A stretch of 64,000 bases of DNA, from assembly GCA_963377175.1 (NCBI GenBank), contig CAUJNA010001768.1, positions 390,001 to 454,000 on the forward strand, given 5' to 3'. Position numbers and translations under genes: made by a program. Shown here piece by piece: positions 26,811 to 38,724 of the stretch. A model generated the notes under the pieces. The model worked only from the letters and a program-made list of their open reading frames with translations. It was not told where the DNA came from and did no database searches. Position 1 is the first letter of the stretch, and each line of letters begins with the position of its first letter. This DNA is from Effrenium voratum. Its lineage: Eukaryota > Sar > Dinophyceae > Suessiales > Symbiodiniaceae.

Positions 26811-28536
26811 TTTAAAAGCGAAGCCCTACGCAAAGAGGAGGGCACTGGAGGTCTGGGTTCTCCTACACCCACAAGGAAGATGCTCTTTTCTGAGATTCTG
26901 CCAAATGCCCTGAGGTTTGGCAAATATATGTTGCGATTTTAGGGATTTGATGATCACTGATTCTAATGGGTGAATGCTGCTTTGATGAATTGAAGTCTTG
27001 GCTTGGTGAGAGAGGGGACCTTGCCCCATCGATCGCTTGCAGTGCTTGTCAGGCAAACAACCATTGCTAGAAAAACAAAGAGTAGCCTAAGTCAAAAGCA
27101 TCCAAACACATCCAGTTCTGATTTCTGGGGGCTAGTGGGCAAAAAGCCTATAGAGAGTCTGTACGGCTTCTCAGGGCCTTTGTTTCAGAAGCAATGACCA
27201 ACCTCTGCCAAAAACACTTTGCTCGAATTCGTCCTGCGTGAGCTTCTGGTTCTTGGTCTCCAATTCCTGTGGAGAGAAGCCGGATAAGAACCTACCGGGT
27301 GCCACGACGGGCAACCAAAACGACTCAGTCTATCTAGATGACAAAAATCCTCGAGACCCGGGCAATATCCTCAAAACAAACATAGTAAATAATTGTATCA
27401 CCAGTGACTTGGGTACTGGTTATCATGGTTTGCCAGCCTCAAACCGCACACCTGAGACTTTGTGTCGTGATTGGAGTCTAAAATGGTGTTTGCAAGCTTT
27501 AAAGTAGCTTCTGAAAAAGCTCGTTCTGTTACGTTGCTGCCGCGTGTAGTCATTCCAACTCAAAATGCGGCCACACCGATCTGTATCCAAAGATCTCGTG
27601 GTCTCGTTCACCCGGATGGCCTGCCCTTGCGATAAGTCCGTCAGCTTGAGAGGTACTGGCAACCCGTTCTGAAAGGCCCGTGAATAGCGGAGGATGATGG
27701 ATCGACTAGCCATTTGCCAACACTTTGCCAGGAGCCATAAACTCGAAGCTGAATTCCAAAAGCCGAACCAAAAGACCTGAAACTGGGTACCCTATTTCTT
27801 AAGGTTGGAAGCTTAAGCTTTGTTGCTATACACTCTTGAACGCAACCAACCGCCCAAACCAAGACTGCCTCCTTCCATTTCTTCTTGTCTGCTGTTCTGC
27901 ACAAGTATTGTTGGCCCCCACCCCAGCTGCTGCTGCAGGCATGCTCATCTACCTTTCAAGCCACGGGCACAACTCCTGCAATGGTACTAGTCTGACTTGG
28001 TTGCCATTCTTTTGGGCTCCTTCGAAGCAGCCTCACTGTGCCACAGTTGCCCAAAACACCGCTGCTAAGTTGACTCAATGGTGGTTACACGTCTCACATT
28101 TTGGTGTACACAAACAGTCAGTCATCTCATCATGAACTTCAAACGGGTATGTCTCCAACTACGGAACCCCCGCTTTTGTGCAGTAGAGGAGAACACCAAG
28201 AGGAAACCAACCACGAGGGGATGACCTCGAATCTTTAGATACACCCAACCCCCAAGCACACATGTCTTGACGGGGCACCCCACATTGTTCCTTTTGCTGG
28301 CTTGATGCTTCAGACGACACACGGAATGCTTCAAACGGACACATCGGGAACCCCTATTAAACGTTGTGGTTGCCACCCTTAGCTACGTGATGTGCACAAG
28401 AAACAATATGGGGGTCTCTCTAAATTTACACATGGATTTTTTTCAAAATTGGGACCCCCTTTTTTGCTGAATTTAGAGGGACACCAACAGGAACCCCGCC
28501 ACTTGGAGGGGTCCGTCCCACGCGGCGAGGCCAAGC
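26811..28536. other. No recognised feature
   Basis: Mixed-composition DNA. A phrase AGGGACACCAACAGGAACC near 28477 recurs in variant form near 28190 and 43053, and looks like an intron-borne repeat. Confidence 0.35.
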
Positions 28537-28578
28537 CTGCAGCCTCCTCGCGAAGTCGCCGTCTCCCGGGGTGCTGGC
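28537..28578 (-). CDS. Short exon candidate
   Basis: Between acceptor GTCCAG|G and a GC donor (CAG|GCTTGG), 14 codons in phase 0 read ASTPGDGDFARRLQ. The island is GC-rich and stands out from its flanks. Other frames on both strands are also open, so strand is uncertain. A repeat phrase abuts it on the donor side. Confidence 0.3.
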
Positions 28579-29337
28579 CTGGACTCGAAGGCTGAACCGA
28601 GTGATAGTTGGGGGGGGACTTTTGTTTGGTGGCGTGCGGGTTGGTTTACATTATCCACCAATATGGTGGCGTGCTGGTTGGTTTACTTTTTGTCAACCTC
28701 AACTTATTACCCCCAAAAGGCGAGCAATATTCCAGTCGCCATGCTGACCGGTTGCAGAACAAGTTTGGCAAAGGTGTCTCAAAGACAAACGCAATGCTAA
28801 ACATCCAGCTTGGCATGTGGTGGCAGAAGTCAACAAAATCAAATGTGAGCCTTTAGGCGATTCATATCGTAGCTATATATTGTGTTTTCACCCATGGTCA
28901 TCCAGACAGCGTTAAGATAAACATGGACACCACGACTTGCCATGCACGTGGCTCTTTGAGACAATTATTGCGCCGGTAGTCGGGGTCGCTGCAGGGTATG
29001 CAAACACCCCCAGCTCCCTGATGCTTCCCCCAATGAAGGAAAGACTTCATATCCAAAAAATATGTCTCGCAGAAAACACATTCACCTACTGAGAACGGTA
29101 AGCTTCTTGTTGTTATCTCTTCCCGGTCAGTCAGATTTCCCGGCACCCTGACACGGTGTTTGCCAGAAACTCGCAACAACACCTACGGGCCTTTTGCCCC
29201 AATCATCCTGCGCAAACACATCAACAGGCAGCTGGGTTCATTTAAGTCACATCTTCAGAAGCATCCTATATAAGGCGGTTTCAAGGAACGCCGCCCCCAA
29301 CACAAAAACTTCAAGACGCCCAGATGAAAATTAACCG

Positions 29338-29470
29338 GTGCCCAGAAAGCAACCTGCGGGCTCCCAGAAACACGGCCACGGCAACCAGCTGGTGATTGGC
29401 GCAACTCCGGCCTCGCTGCTCTTCACGGAGGTTGAGATCACCGTTCCTCGGGTCCGTCCCCCGCAAAAAA
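29338..29470. CDS. Coding-like island, strand uncertain
   Basis: The plus frame reads GNQLVIGATPASLLFTEVEI then TVPR. The minus frame reads NGDLNLREEQRGRSCANHQL then VAVAVFLG and has a T-rich tract before an acceptor (CCGAG|G). Both look like protein. The minus reading agrees with the neighbouring exon candidates and the plus reading has the more protein-like composition. No family recognised. Confidence 0.35.
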
Positions 29471-30552
29471 CAAAAACCGCGCGGTTTGGTTTCAGCCAAG
29501 AATGGGGGCAGCTTCTCCTTTTTGGATCTGCTCAGGTTGCGTAGCACTGAGGTTCACAGTAGACATTGGTGGTTGAAGCTTTTGCGATGCATTCCGAATT
29601 TCTTTCAACAAAAACGAGGGTCTCATCAACAAAAACTAGGTATTCACAATCTGAAACCGCTTAATTGCCCGGCTGAGTTGCAAAAAATGATGACGCTCTT
29701 GGCAAAGCCATGACCCCCAGGCTTTGTGAGTAACACGCCAGTTGAGCGAAGGCAAAGTCTCCTGACAGATTGGATTCCTTGCAGTGAACAAACCTGAGAC
29801 AAGCAAAGTACTGGTGGCCATGCGGACGAAGCAAAGGTCTGGACGCGTTGTTTGCCGGGTCTGACTTCAAGCTGATTGAACGAAGATTCGGAGAAGGATC
29901 CTTGCAGCTGTCAACTCCAGAACATCTTGCCACAAACAAATATTGTACCAAGTGCCGCAACCAACTCGGACTTCCAGTGGGCCAGGGTTTCCTTTGGGGT
30001 TCCTCAAAACGCTTTTTCCACAGGACCAAAACGGGCCCCTGGGTCTGAAGGTCTCTCGCTGACCGGCCGAAGAGCCACCGAAGGCTGGCAGCTGCGAAAG
30101 GTCCAAGCCTACGGAGAGCTCAAGGTGGGTGTTTGAAGCCACCGTGTTGTGGCTGGTTGTTGAAACAGGTGTTGCTCAACCCTCACAACAGTCATGTCAC
30201 TTTGGAAAACTTCCCCGTGTTGCCCCAAGATCCTACTTGGCGCGTGCTAACTTACGCGCACTCGGGTAAAGTCACCCCGCCTGAGACACCACATTTGCAC
30301 GAGTCATCCCGCTCACGTTAAGTCGTCCCGAAATGAGCAAATTCCCCTGGGGCACGCGCTTCAGGACAGCAACACTCAAGAGGGATGCAAGGAAAACGCG
30401 TGAACAGCACGTCTGACAGCACCTAAAGTTACGTTCGTCGTTCTGAAAAACAAATCACAACGGGCAACCTGGGAAGTCATTCCCAGACATGGCAAGGTGA
30501 GACCCAAATCACATACCCTAGGCGAGGTCCAGGCAAGGTTGGCCAAACAAGC

Positions 30553-30583
30553 CGATGCAGCAGCAGCAGCAGCAGAACCGGCT

Positions 30584-30613
<30 letters not shown>
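30553..30613. repeat. (CAG)n trinucleotide repeat, interrupted
   Basis: Six and eleven CAG/GCA units separated by AACCGGCTG. The plus frame gives poly-alanine after QARLAKQAD, which could be an exon; the minus frame gives poly-leucine. Length is likely variable between individuals. Confidence 0.9.
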
Positions 30614-30614
<1 letters not shown>

Positions 30615-31706
30615 ATAACACGCTGGAACGACTCTGTCTGGTTTGCACGTGGGCGCCGAGAAATTTCCCAAACACCAGGGCACTCCCCACAAGCGCTGGA
30701 ACATGGGGACAGCTGATCACGACTTCGCACAAGCAAGGACGAACTTAGCACAAGCGGGCGTAGTAAGGGGAACTTTTGGTGGGCTTTGCAGGGGGACAGT
30801 CTATGACCCAATTGGGGTGAAGGGTACAGTCGTCTACCACGCAGCTGCTGTTATTTTGTCTTCCCAGAAATACTGTTGCCAAAAAGGCACTAACTTATGT
30901 GACACTTATTGATTCCATGTGGTTGTTGGGCTGTCCCCGATGTTGGCTGCAACCCTGAGCGGCATGTTGCACGAAAGGCAACATTACCCACACGTGTATT
31001 TGAGCCTATCGAGCTGAATAGGTGTCTGTGGCTCATGTTCCGAAGAAATCCAGCATGAAGCTCTGCTCCGTTTACGCGGCAGTGGCATGTAAAGGCCTTC
31101 AGTATGCGTCAGAAAGTGCCGCTGAATCGGCAACATGCGGCCTCCTGGAACCCCGGACAGCTCTGCTCAAATCGGTCTGAACTGGCTGGGCAATGCCCCA
31201 AGACCTGCAACTCTGGGATTTTCGCATGCAGATTGGAACAAGCCCTAAAGCTATGGCTTGCGCTTATTCATTTAGCTGGCAGGTGTCTTTGGTGTGTTGG
31301 GACAGAAGATCATGCATACACGGTGAAGTGTCCCCTTCTGGGCCAATGCTGGCTTGTCCGTTTGATTGAAGGCTCCTTGGGCCGTGCGCGTTCTTTTCAT
31401 GCCCCACCCTGACTACTAACCCAGGAAAGGGAGGGGTCAAAACGGGGCAGGTTTCAACACCCATCCCAGCCGTCGCGCGAGAAACCTTCAGAAAACAAAG
31501 AAAGCACCCGCCAGCTGCAAAGTGGCAAGTCCACAACCCTCTGATTGCCGCTCTGACAGTAGGCTGTCCAAGCCAAGCAACGAAGTGATGGAGTCAACTG
31601 CGCGGAAACAATCTGCTCATGGTTGCGAATAACCCCCCCCTCACCGCCCTCACCTCCACTTAGCCAGGAGGTAAGTCTGTGGCTGATGGGCTACCTTTCG
31701 GGGGAC

Positions 31707-31760
31707 CTGGACGACTGGACGATTTGAGGCCCAGCCTGGGATCGCGTTCCGATGTGCGGC
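31707..31760 (-). CDS. Short exon candidate with strong splice sites
   Basis: A pyrimidine tract ending TTCTTTTTCCAG precedes 18 codons in phase 0 (AAHRNAIPGWASNRPVVQ), followed by CAG|GTCCCC. The signals are the best of the unassigned candidates, but the peptide is short and unrecognised. An earlier GC donor (CCAG|GC) would shorten it. Confidence 0.4.
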
Positions 31761-34700
31761 CTGGAAAAAGAAGGCGCACTCAACGAAATCGTGCGAAGGA
31801 AGAATCTCGTGTGGGAATCCCCGTTTTTGGGGGTTTGTATGTGAATTTGGAGTGGTGTTCCAAAGTGCCAGACTAGAGGGAATCAACAAAAATCGCCCAT
31901 GAACAGCAAAATGCAATTGGGAAACCCTGCACTTGGTTGGCATGTCCGTTTTGGGGAAATATATATGCCAATGGAGGACCCCGATGTGGAAAGCAAAGGG
32001 TCTCAAAGGCTGCTCAACCATGCTGGACCCTGTCTGGCCCACGAACCACTTGCAAGACTTCCATATCAGCCCCCTATACAAAGCATGCAATCCTCGATGT
32101 GTGTATTTAGTCTATTTTGCCCACGTCCAACCGTGGCACACAAGCAACCGTTCCAACTAGTAACTTTGTGCATCATCGAGTTTGTGTGCAGTGTATCCTT
32201 TGTTTACCAAAACATGTTGCAGGCCTTGCAGGCCTCTTGCGAACGTGTCGACACCGCTGGCAAAAGTGACGAAGCCGCTGTCACAACTGTCACGGCTGCA
32301 GCGGTTTTTGAGCAATGCGCATTCAACTGAAGGACTGCAAGGTCAACAACTTTCGAACATGGACAATCAAGCACTCAAGTATCTTTTGACGGGGTCATGT
32401 CCATGTCCTGAACGTCTGGATTGGACCGCTTGTGGGCAGGTAACACCTGTCCGGGTGAAACCAGTCATTTGTGCTTTGCTTCCATTTGCTTAAGCCCCCT
32501 GGAAAAAAAACATCCAGTAGTCATAGATTCCCTTTGAAACCAACAGGGGAAAAACAGAAAAAAAGCTGAAGTAAATGGGGAAGTTTGAAGTGCAGTGCGT
32601 CAGAACAAAATCTAAAGAGCTCCTTCCCTCCTCACCCAGCCCGCCTGCGCGCTGGCACCTGAAGCTGTCTTCGCAACTTCAGCCGTTCTTTGGGGCGTCG
32701 AATCGGGAGATCAATTGAATCCCCGCTCCGCCAGGGCGAGGCACAGAAAGCCAAATGAAAAAATACCATGTTGAGATGCAACCATGTTGTTCATGGAGAG
32801 ATTTCGGAGAGTGGCATGTGTTCGGGAGGCTGAAGAAGTTTGCTGGTGCCATTCGACGTTGAGCTTACTCCAACATGACGTCAAATCAAAAGACCCAAAC
32901 CACCCAAAACACACTTGATTGATCAATCCGCATTTATAATGCGCAGTAACCGTTCCCTGTAGGCTTGTAGAGCTGCCAGTGCATGAAGTCGTTTGGGGGT
33001 CATTTCGCAGCCGAGAATTGATTCCACAACGCGTGAGGCTTCCGTGCGGAGCCTTTGGCTTCTGCTTCTGAGAAGAGGTAAGTCTTGGCAGAAGGACACG
33101 ATAGTTGCTTCCGCAAAGGAAAAGCAGCCAGGAAGCCAAACCGCGTGTTGCTACCCTTTAGGAGCGACTTTGAGTTGCGTAAGCACGGCTTAGAGTGCGC
33201 TCCAAGGCAACGTTTCGGGAAGAAGTGACGTTTCCCTTAGCCCCACCAGATGATAGGTTCTGCAAATCATCAGCCACACCCAACCAAGAGTTTCAATGAG
33301 TGGACTCTCAAACCAAGACGGGCCCATCCAGCGGCAAATTGGACATTGTTTTAACATGATCGACTTGAATCAAGCGAATCAGTTTTCAACTCACCTATAT
33401 AATCGTCGAATTGCCGGATGCCACCCAAAGAAGGAAAAGAACTAACGGAATAGAATTAATACCCCTGATGCCTGTAGAGGATTTGAATCAGGTGCACCCT
33501 GCTTGTTTTGCCTAATTTGGCCGAGATGGAGGCATCGCACGCTGCGCCGTTTTTCTGATGCAGTTCCGCCGAACGGTCTTGTCTCCTGGCTCTCGAATGC
33601 CCCCCCTGCTTCGAATCCGGTCGATGGCTCAGGTTTGCAGATCGATGGCTCAGGAAACCTCCACCGGACACAAAGGTTCTAGTAAAAAAATGTTCCCGAC
33701 CCAGTCGTAGTCATAGTCACCTGTGTCTAGAAATTGGACTTTCCTTGTCAGCCACCATCTACAAGTTCAGAGGTGATAATTGGATTTGGCACTTGGGATT
33801 CAGAGCACGGCTGCGACCCCGGCAACATCAATCCGTCAACGCAACTACCCCAACATCAGTCACTTGCCTGAAAAGCCACCTTCCATTTCAGCAAGAAAGA
33901 AACAAAACCAGAAGCACGGCGCCTGAGGGCAGCAAGTACCCTACCCCGACCTCTACGTAGCTCGCAAGTTTGCCGCCTATGTCACCCTGGTTTTATCCAT
34001 GTCTGCAATCTGGGCTTGGACCAGACTGCTGCCCGACTGTCTCATTGGACAGACCGAGCAAGCTCACACGCTGCATTCCTGTCGTGATGTGTCTGTGGGG
34101 GCTTGGGTGTGTATGCCAAAATGTACTCGTTATTGAACTAAGCGTGCAAAAAGCGACATCAATAACACATTAGTCACACTCCAAACGCGCCGCATCAATG
34201 CCAATTAAACCGTGGTGCTTCAATGCAAACATGTTGGCTTGTGAAGCTTGGATATTTAGGAAGCAAAATCTGGCCAAGGCGATCAACATGAACTTCTTGG
34301 TCTCATGTCTCACCTGTCTTGAGGCGGGTACGGACGAGAATCAGCAGACAACAGCCATTCATGGAGGATTCATGTGTTTCCATCTAGCGGTCCTGAAGGT
34401 TTTGCACATTTGGAGAAATGACATAATGATGACAACATGATGGTGGGGGAACACAGACTCATAGGTGAGTTGTAAGGACACATACGGAAGGTGGCCACAT
34501 CTTAGGCACCTCTCCGATGCAGCTGTCGTTCAGTGGATCTACCTCACCGAACATGTCAAGACCCTGGACAGGCCTACCAGCCGACCGATGGTACGACTTC
34601 CCGAACCATACAGCACATGGAGATGACTCATGCTGGGTGCATTGGCCCATTTTGTGTGGCATACAGAAAATGTCCCAAAGCAGGCGGTGTGGATATTCTT

Positions 34701-36659
34701 GGCCCAGTACTGCCGAATTGTTTGCGGGTCAATTAATGTTTACTCTCTTGTTTTGTTTCTAGGCTTGCAAAGCATTTTGAATGGACAACTACCATCATGT
34801 TTCTCATTCCAAGGCATATCCGTCCAACTCTGGGATAGAGCTTCAGGCACCCCCGCAGCGTATTTGGCCATGTTTCTCCTTGCTAGGGAAAGAAGACAAC
34901 AAAAAACACGGACAATGGCAAACATATGTTTGCGTTTTTCTTGTGGCTTAAATTTCAATCCGGGCTATGTCCCAACCTCCCGCAGTAGCCGTGAATGGGA
35001 ATCCGTCCATTGCTCATTCAGGGCTCCCCATGTTCTTCCCTGAAACAAAATGCCACTGCAAGGAAGTCACCGGAACTAACTGTCACGTCTCAGCGCTTTT
35101 AGGGGTTGATCACTTCTATCCACCAAACAAAAAGGGACTTCGACGGTGCCTCTAAGCAACTGAGATGTTAAAGCCACCAAAACGGCTGTGTCTGATTCAA
35201 GAGTGGCAGTTTCTGACCTGGACGCGGTGATGAGAAGAGTGGCAGTTGTTTTTTCTACTTTTGTGACTTCGGCGGCTTGGAAGGTTCGCAAACAAGGGAC
35301 AAAGATGTTCCTGATCGAAGCGCACTCCCAAAATGCCAAACGAGCTTGGTCCCATGGAAAGAAACATGGTCCTCACTGGGCCCGCCTCGCGTTGTTTCAG
35401 CCTACGCCCGATTGCGCACTGTCAAATCATTGCAGTGGCAAGCAAGACTCGCGGAAAGCAGCGCAGGTAATTGCACGCAAACAACAGTGAAGCCAGGTCC
35501 CAGGCGGATGTGTGTTCAGTGTCAAGAAGCAAAGCAGCCGCATGGCAAGAACCACAACAACCTCAGTTCAACCGATTAAAGTGTAGATCAAATTGTTTGG
35601 AACACAATGTTAGATATTGATGATGCTTTCCTGATAGGCTCTTGCAGGGAAAGAATTGCTTCTTGACATCCTGGAAGTCATGGCCATCAAAAGCCGTCGT
35701 CTGCCCCCTTCCCCCCAGCGCCTCATCGCACCAACGCGTAATCGCGCATAATGCTTGGGTCCGAAAGCTGAACAGAGCTCGCGCAGCAACCACAGAAGTA
35801 GTAGAGGAAGTTGTACACCACCTTATGTATGAAACGTGAAGCTGCTTGGTACTGCGGCAACCACGGGATTCATGAATGAAAGGCAATTGACCCGCCACAT
35901 GCAACGTGCTTCATGTCATCGGTTGCCTGCAAACATACCTCTTTTGAGCACCACTGGCCAATATCAAGGCCTACATTTTAGGATGTCCCTCCCCGCTTCA
36001 AGCGTTTTATTGGGAAGAAGTTCTGCCTTGCAAAGGGTGGGAGCTTCTGCGTTTGCCTAAAGGGCACGGCTGGTTTAAGGCAACGTGGTGGTTGCCTTCT
36101 CCCCCTTAGAAGGCCTTGTGGCTTGATGTGATGTATTGCGCATCAGCAATTTACAGCTGCTGTGCTTTCTGTGATATAGCAGCTCAAGGACACGCACGTT
36201 ATGGCAGGCGCTGGAAAGCCCTGCCTTGTGGCAATGCGTGTTGTCTCGTCTGAGGGAACAATGGCAGTCTCCTTCCATGTTCATTCTTGTTCAACATGCA
36301 TCTTCAACGCCAGCCAGCAGCGATTTCCAAAAAGCCCATGGCCAACGCCTTTTTACTCTTAGACCTTATGGCTTGCTGAACGTGTCGGGAAGAGGATTCA
36401 AAATCGCAAGGAACCGAAATTTCTTAAACTGATCGGGGCTTGGGCCCTGGCATTTTGCCAAGTTTGTCGAGCATGCGTTTCTGCTTGCTCGAACATGAGC
36501 CCAAGATTGGCAGATCTCTGCAACTCGGTTGTGCCAATACCCTGTTTTTTCCCACATGTTCAACACGCGTATTGGCTCAACATCATGCTGCTTGCCCTGT
36601 AATCCTGGTATGGTATGGTCGTTTTTCACACTGCCTAAGCCTGACCCCTCCATTTGCTT
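31761..36659. other. No confident genes; scattered dispersed repeats
   Basis: Nearly 5 kb of mixed-composition DNA. A phrase with TAGATTCCCTTTGAAACCAACAGGGG (written here in shortened form, about 32525-32550) recurs at 36690-36720, 36774-36800 and 40317-40335. Open frames up to 146 codons exist on both strands without motifs. Confidence 0.35.
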
Positions 36660-36850
36660 AAGTCCCCTGCAAACAAATATGTTCAGTAGCGACAGACTCC
36701 TTTTCAATCCAACAGGGGAAGAAAAAGGAGCATACTCTTCAGCAAGAATAAGCATTTTCTCCAGTAGTACGTAATAGATTCCCATTCAAACCAACAGGGG
36801 GTACGAAAAAACAAACACTTATAAGCAACAAGAAACATTTTCTCCAGTAG
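36660..36850. repeat. Two tandem copies of a ~90-bp dispersed repeat
   Basis: Two copies share the phrase CAAACCAACAGGGG (first copy variant CAATCCAACAGGGG) and end in CATTTTCTCCAGTAG. A third related piece lies on the far side of the satellite block at 40313-40350 and a fourth at 32510-32560. A short CCCCTTTGCA...TGCAAAGGGG hairpin follows at 36863-36896. Confidence 0.65.
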
Positions 36851-36974
36851 AAATCCGCCGACCCCTTTGCAAAAGCAAAGTTAGTCTCTGCAAAGGGGCG
36901 AGGCGTGTTCTAAGTGGTGGTTAGGGGGAGTCTGAGGGGGGGAGGGGGGTCCCGCAGCGGATTTTTGACACGCC

Positions 36975-37272
36975 TAACCTCTAACCCTAACCTCTAACCC
37001 TAACCTCTAACCCTAAACCCTCTAACCCTAACCTCTAACCCTAACCTCTAACCCTAACCTCTAACCCTAACCTCTAACCCTAACCTCTAACCCTAACCTC
37101 TAACCCTAACCTCTAACCCTAACCTCTAACCCTAACCTCTAACCCTAACCTCTAACCCTAACCTCTAACCCTAACCTCTAACCCTAACCTCTAACCCTAA
37201 CCTCTAACCCTAACCTCTAACCCTAACCTCTAACCCTAACCTCTAACCCTAACCTCTAACTTTAACCTCTAA
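36975..37272. repeat. Interstitial telomere-like array, 13-bp unit
   Basis: About 22 nearly perfect copies of CCCTAACCTCTAA, which is CCCTAA joined to CCTCTAA. Dinoflagellate telomeres are typically CCCTAAA/TTTAGGG, so this is a variant. Flanking DNA continues for more than 20 kb on both sides, so it is not a chromosome end unless the sequence is misjoined. A 45-bp second array lies at 37486-37528. Confidence 0.93.
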
Positions 37273-37880
37273 CCGTGAGGATGGATGATGATGATGAAAG
37301 ACTAGGAAGATGACGGAAGACTACGGGAAGATGACGGGAAGGAAGCTGATGACGGAAGCTGACGGGAAGATGACGGAAGACTACGGGAAGAGAACGGAAG
37401 ACTGCGGGAAGATGGCGGAAGACTACGGGAAGATGACGGAAGACTACGGGAAGATGACGGGAAGATGACGGAAGAAACCTGACGAACCCTAACCTCTAAC
37501 CCTAACCTCTAACTTTAACCTCTAACCGTGAGGATGGATGATGATGATGAAAGACTAGGAAGATGACGGAAGACTACGGGAAGATGACGGGAAGCTGACA
37601 GAAGACTACGGGAAGATGACGGAAGAGTACGGGAAGCTGACGGGAAGAAGATGACGGATGGGAAGATACGGGATGGGGATGAACGAAGACTGAGGGAAGA
37701 TGACGGAAGACTGCGGGAAGACTACGGGAAGAGGACGGAAGACTATGGGAAGCTGACGGAAGACTACGGGAAGCTGATGGGAAGATGACGGAAGACTGCG
37801 GGAAGATGACGGAAGACTACGGGGAGATGACGGAAGAATACACGAAGATGACGGAAGACTACGGGAAGATGACGATGATG
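37273..37880. repeat. 21-bp purine-rich satellite
   Basis: Repeats of GGAAGATGACGGAAGACTACG with substitutions and missing half-units. One block containing the end of the telomere-like array plus GTGAGGATGGATGATGATG occurs twice (near 37258 and 37498), showing a higher-order duplication of about 240 bp. One minus frame is open through it but is only repeat translation. Confidence 0.9.
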
Positions 37881-38330
37881 ATGATGATGCTGATGATGCT
37901 GCTGAGGATGATGAAGATGATCTGATGATGATTTTGATGATGATGCTGATGATGATGATGATGGTGATGCCGATGATGATGATGACGCCGCTGATGATGA
38001 TGACGATGATGATGATGATGATGATGATGGTGACGAGGATGATGATGATGATCAGGAGGATGATGAGGATGATGATCTGACGATGGTGCTGATGCTGGAT
38101 GATGAGGATGATGATGCTAGAGGCTGATGATGGATGATGATGACGACATGGTGGATGATGACGATGATGATGATGCATCGTCCTCATTCATCAGGTTGAG
38201 CAGCATCATCGTCATCCTCCTCATCATCATTATCATCAGCGGCGCCATCATCGGCCTCGTCATCCAGCATCATCATCAGCCTCATCATCCCCGCATGAAG
38301 CCAGACGTTGGAGAAAAATCCGGCCCTTGA
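37870..38330. repeat. (GAT)n-rich tract that switches strand sense
   Basis: GATGAT runs with interruptions to about 38180, then ATC/CAT runs (CATCATCGTCATCCTCCTC) to about 38290. The two halves are complementary and could form a long imperfect hairpin. Confidence 0.9.
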
Positions 38331-38334
38331 GAAA

Positions 38335-38720
38335 GCCCGGCTCTTCTCCGTCCCAGACCAAAAAGCAGCTTCCGCATCCCCAGCATGCCAGGCATCACCC
38401 CAGACACCTGCAGGATGATGCCGGTGAAGCGGGGGATGCAAAAGCTGCCTTTTTTCCCGACATTCGAAGACCAAAAAGGCAGTTCCTGCATCCCCAGCAA
38501 GCAAAGCATCACCCCGGGCACCTGCAGGATGATGCTGGTGAAGCGGGGGATGCAAAAGCATTCGAAGACCAAAAAGGCAGCTCCTGCATCCCCAGCAAGC
38601 AAAGCATCACCCCGGGCACCTGCAGGATGATGCTGGTGAAGCTGGGGATGCAAAAGCTGCCTTTTTCTACAACGATGGAAGACCAAAAAGGCAGCCCCCG
38701 CATCCCCAGCATGCGAGACC
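38335..38720. repeat. Tandem repeat of about 90-115 bp (four copies)
   Basis: Each copy carries GACCAAAAAGGCAG, CATCCCCAGCA, a CACCTGCAGGATGATGC core and GGGGATGCAAAAGC. Unit lengths differ through an optional TGCCTTTTTCxxGAC segment. Long frames on both strands are repeat translations. Confidence 0.88.
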
Positions 38721-38724
38721 TTGG

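Noticed and set aside
36975..37272. True chromosome end
   Set aside because: Non-repetitive DNA with exon candidates continues on both sides.
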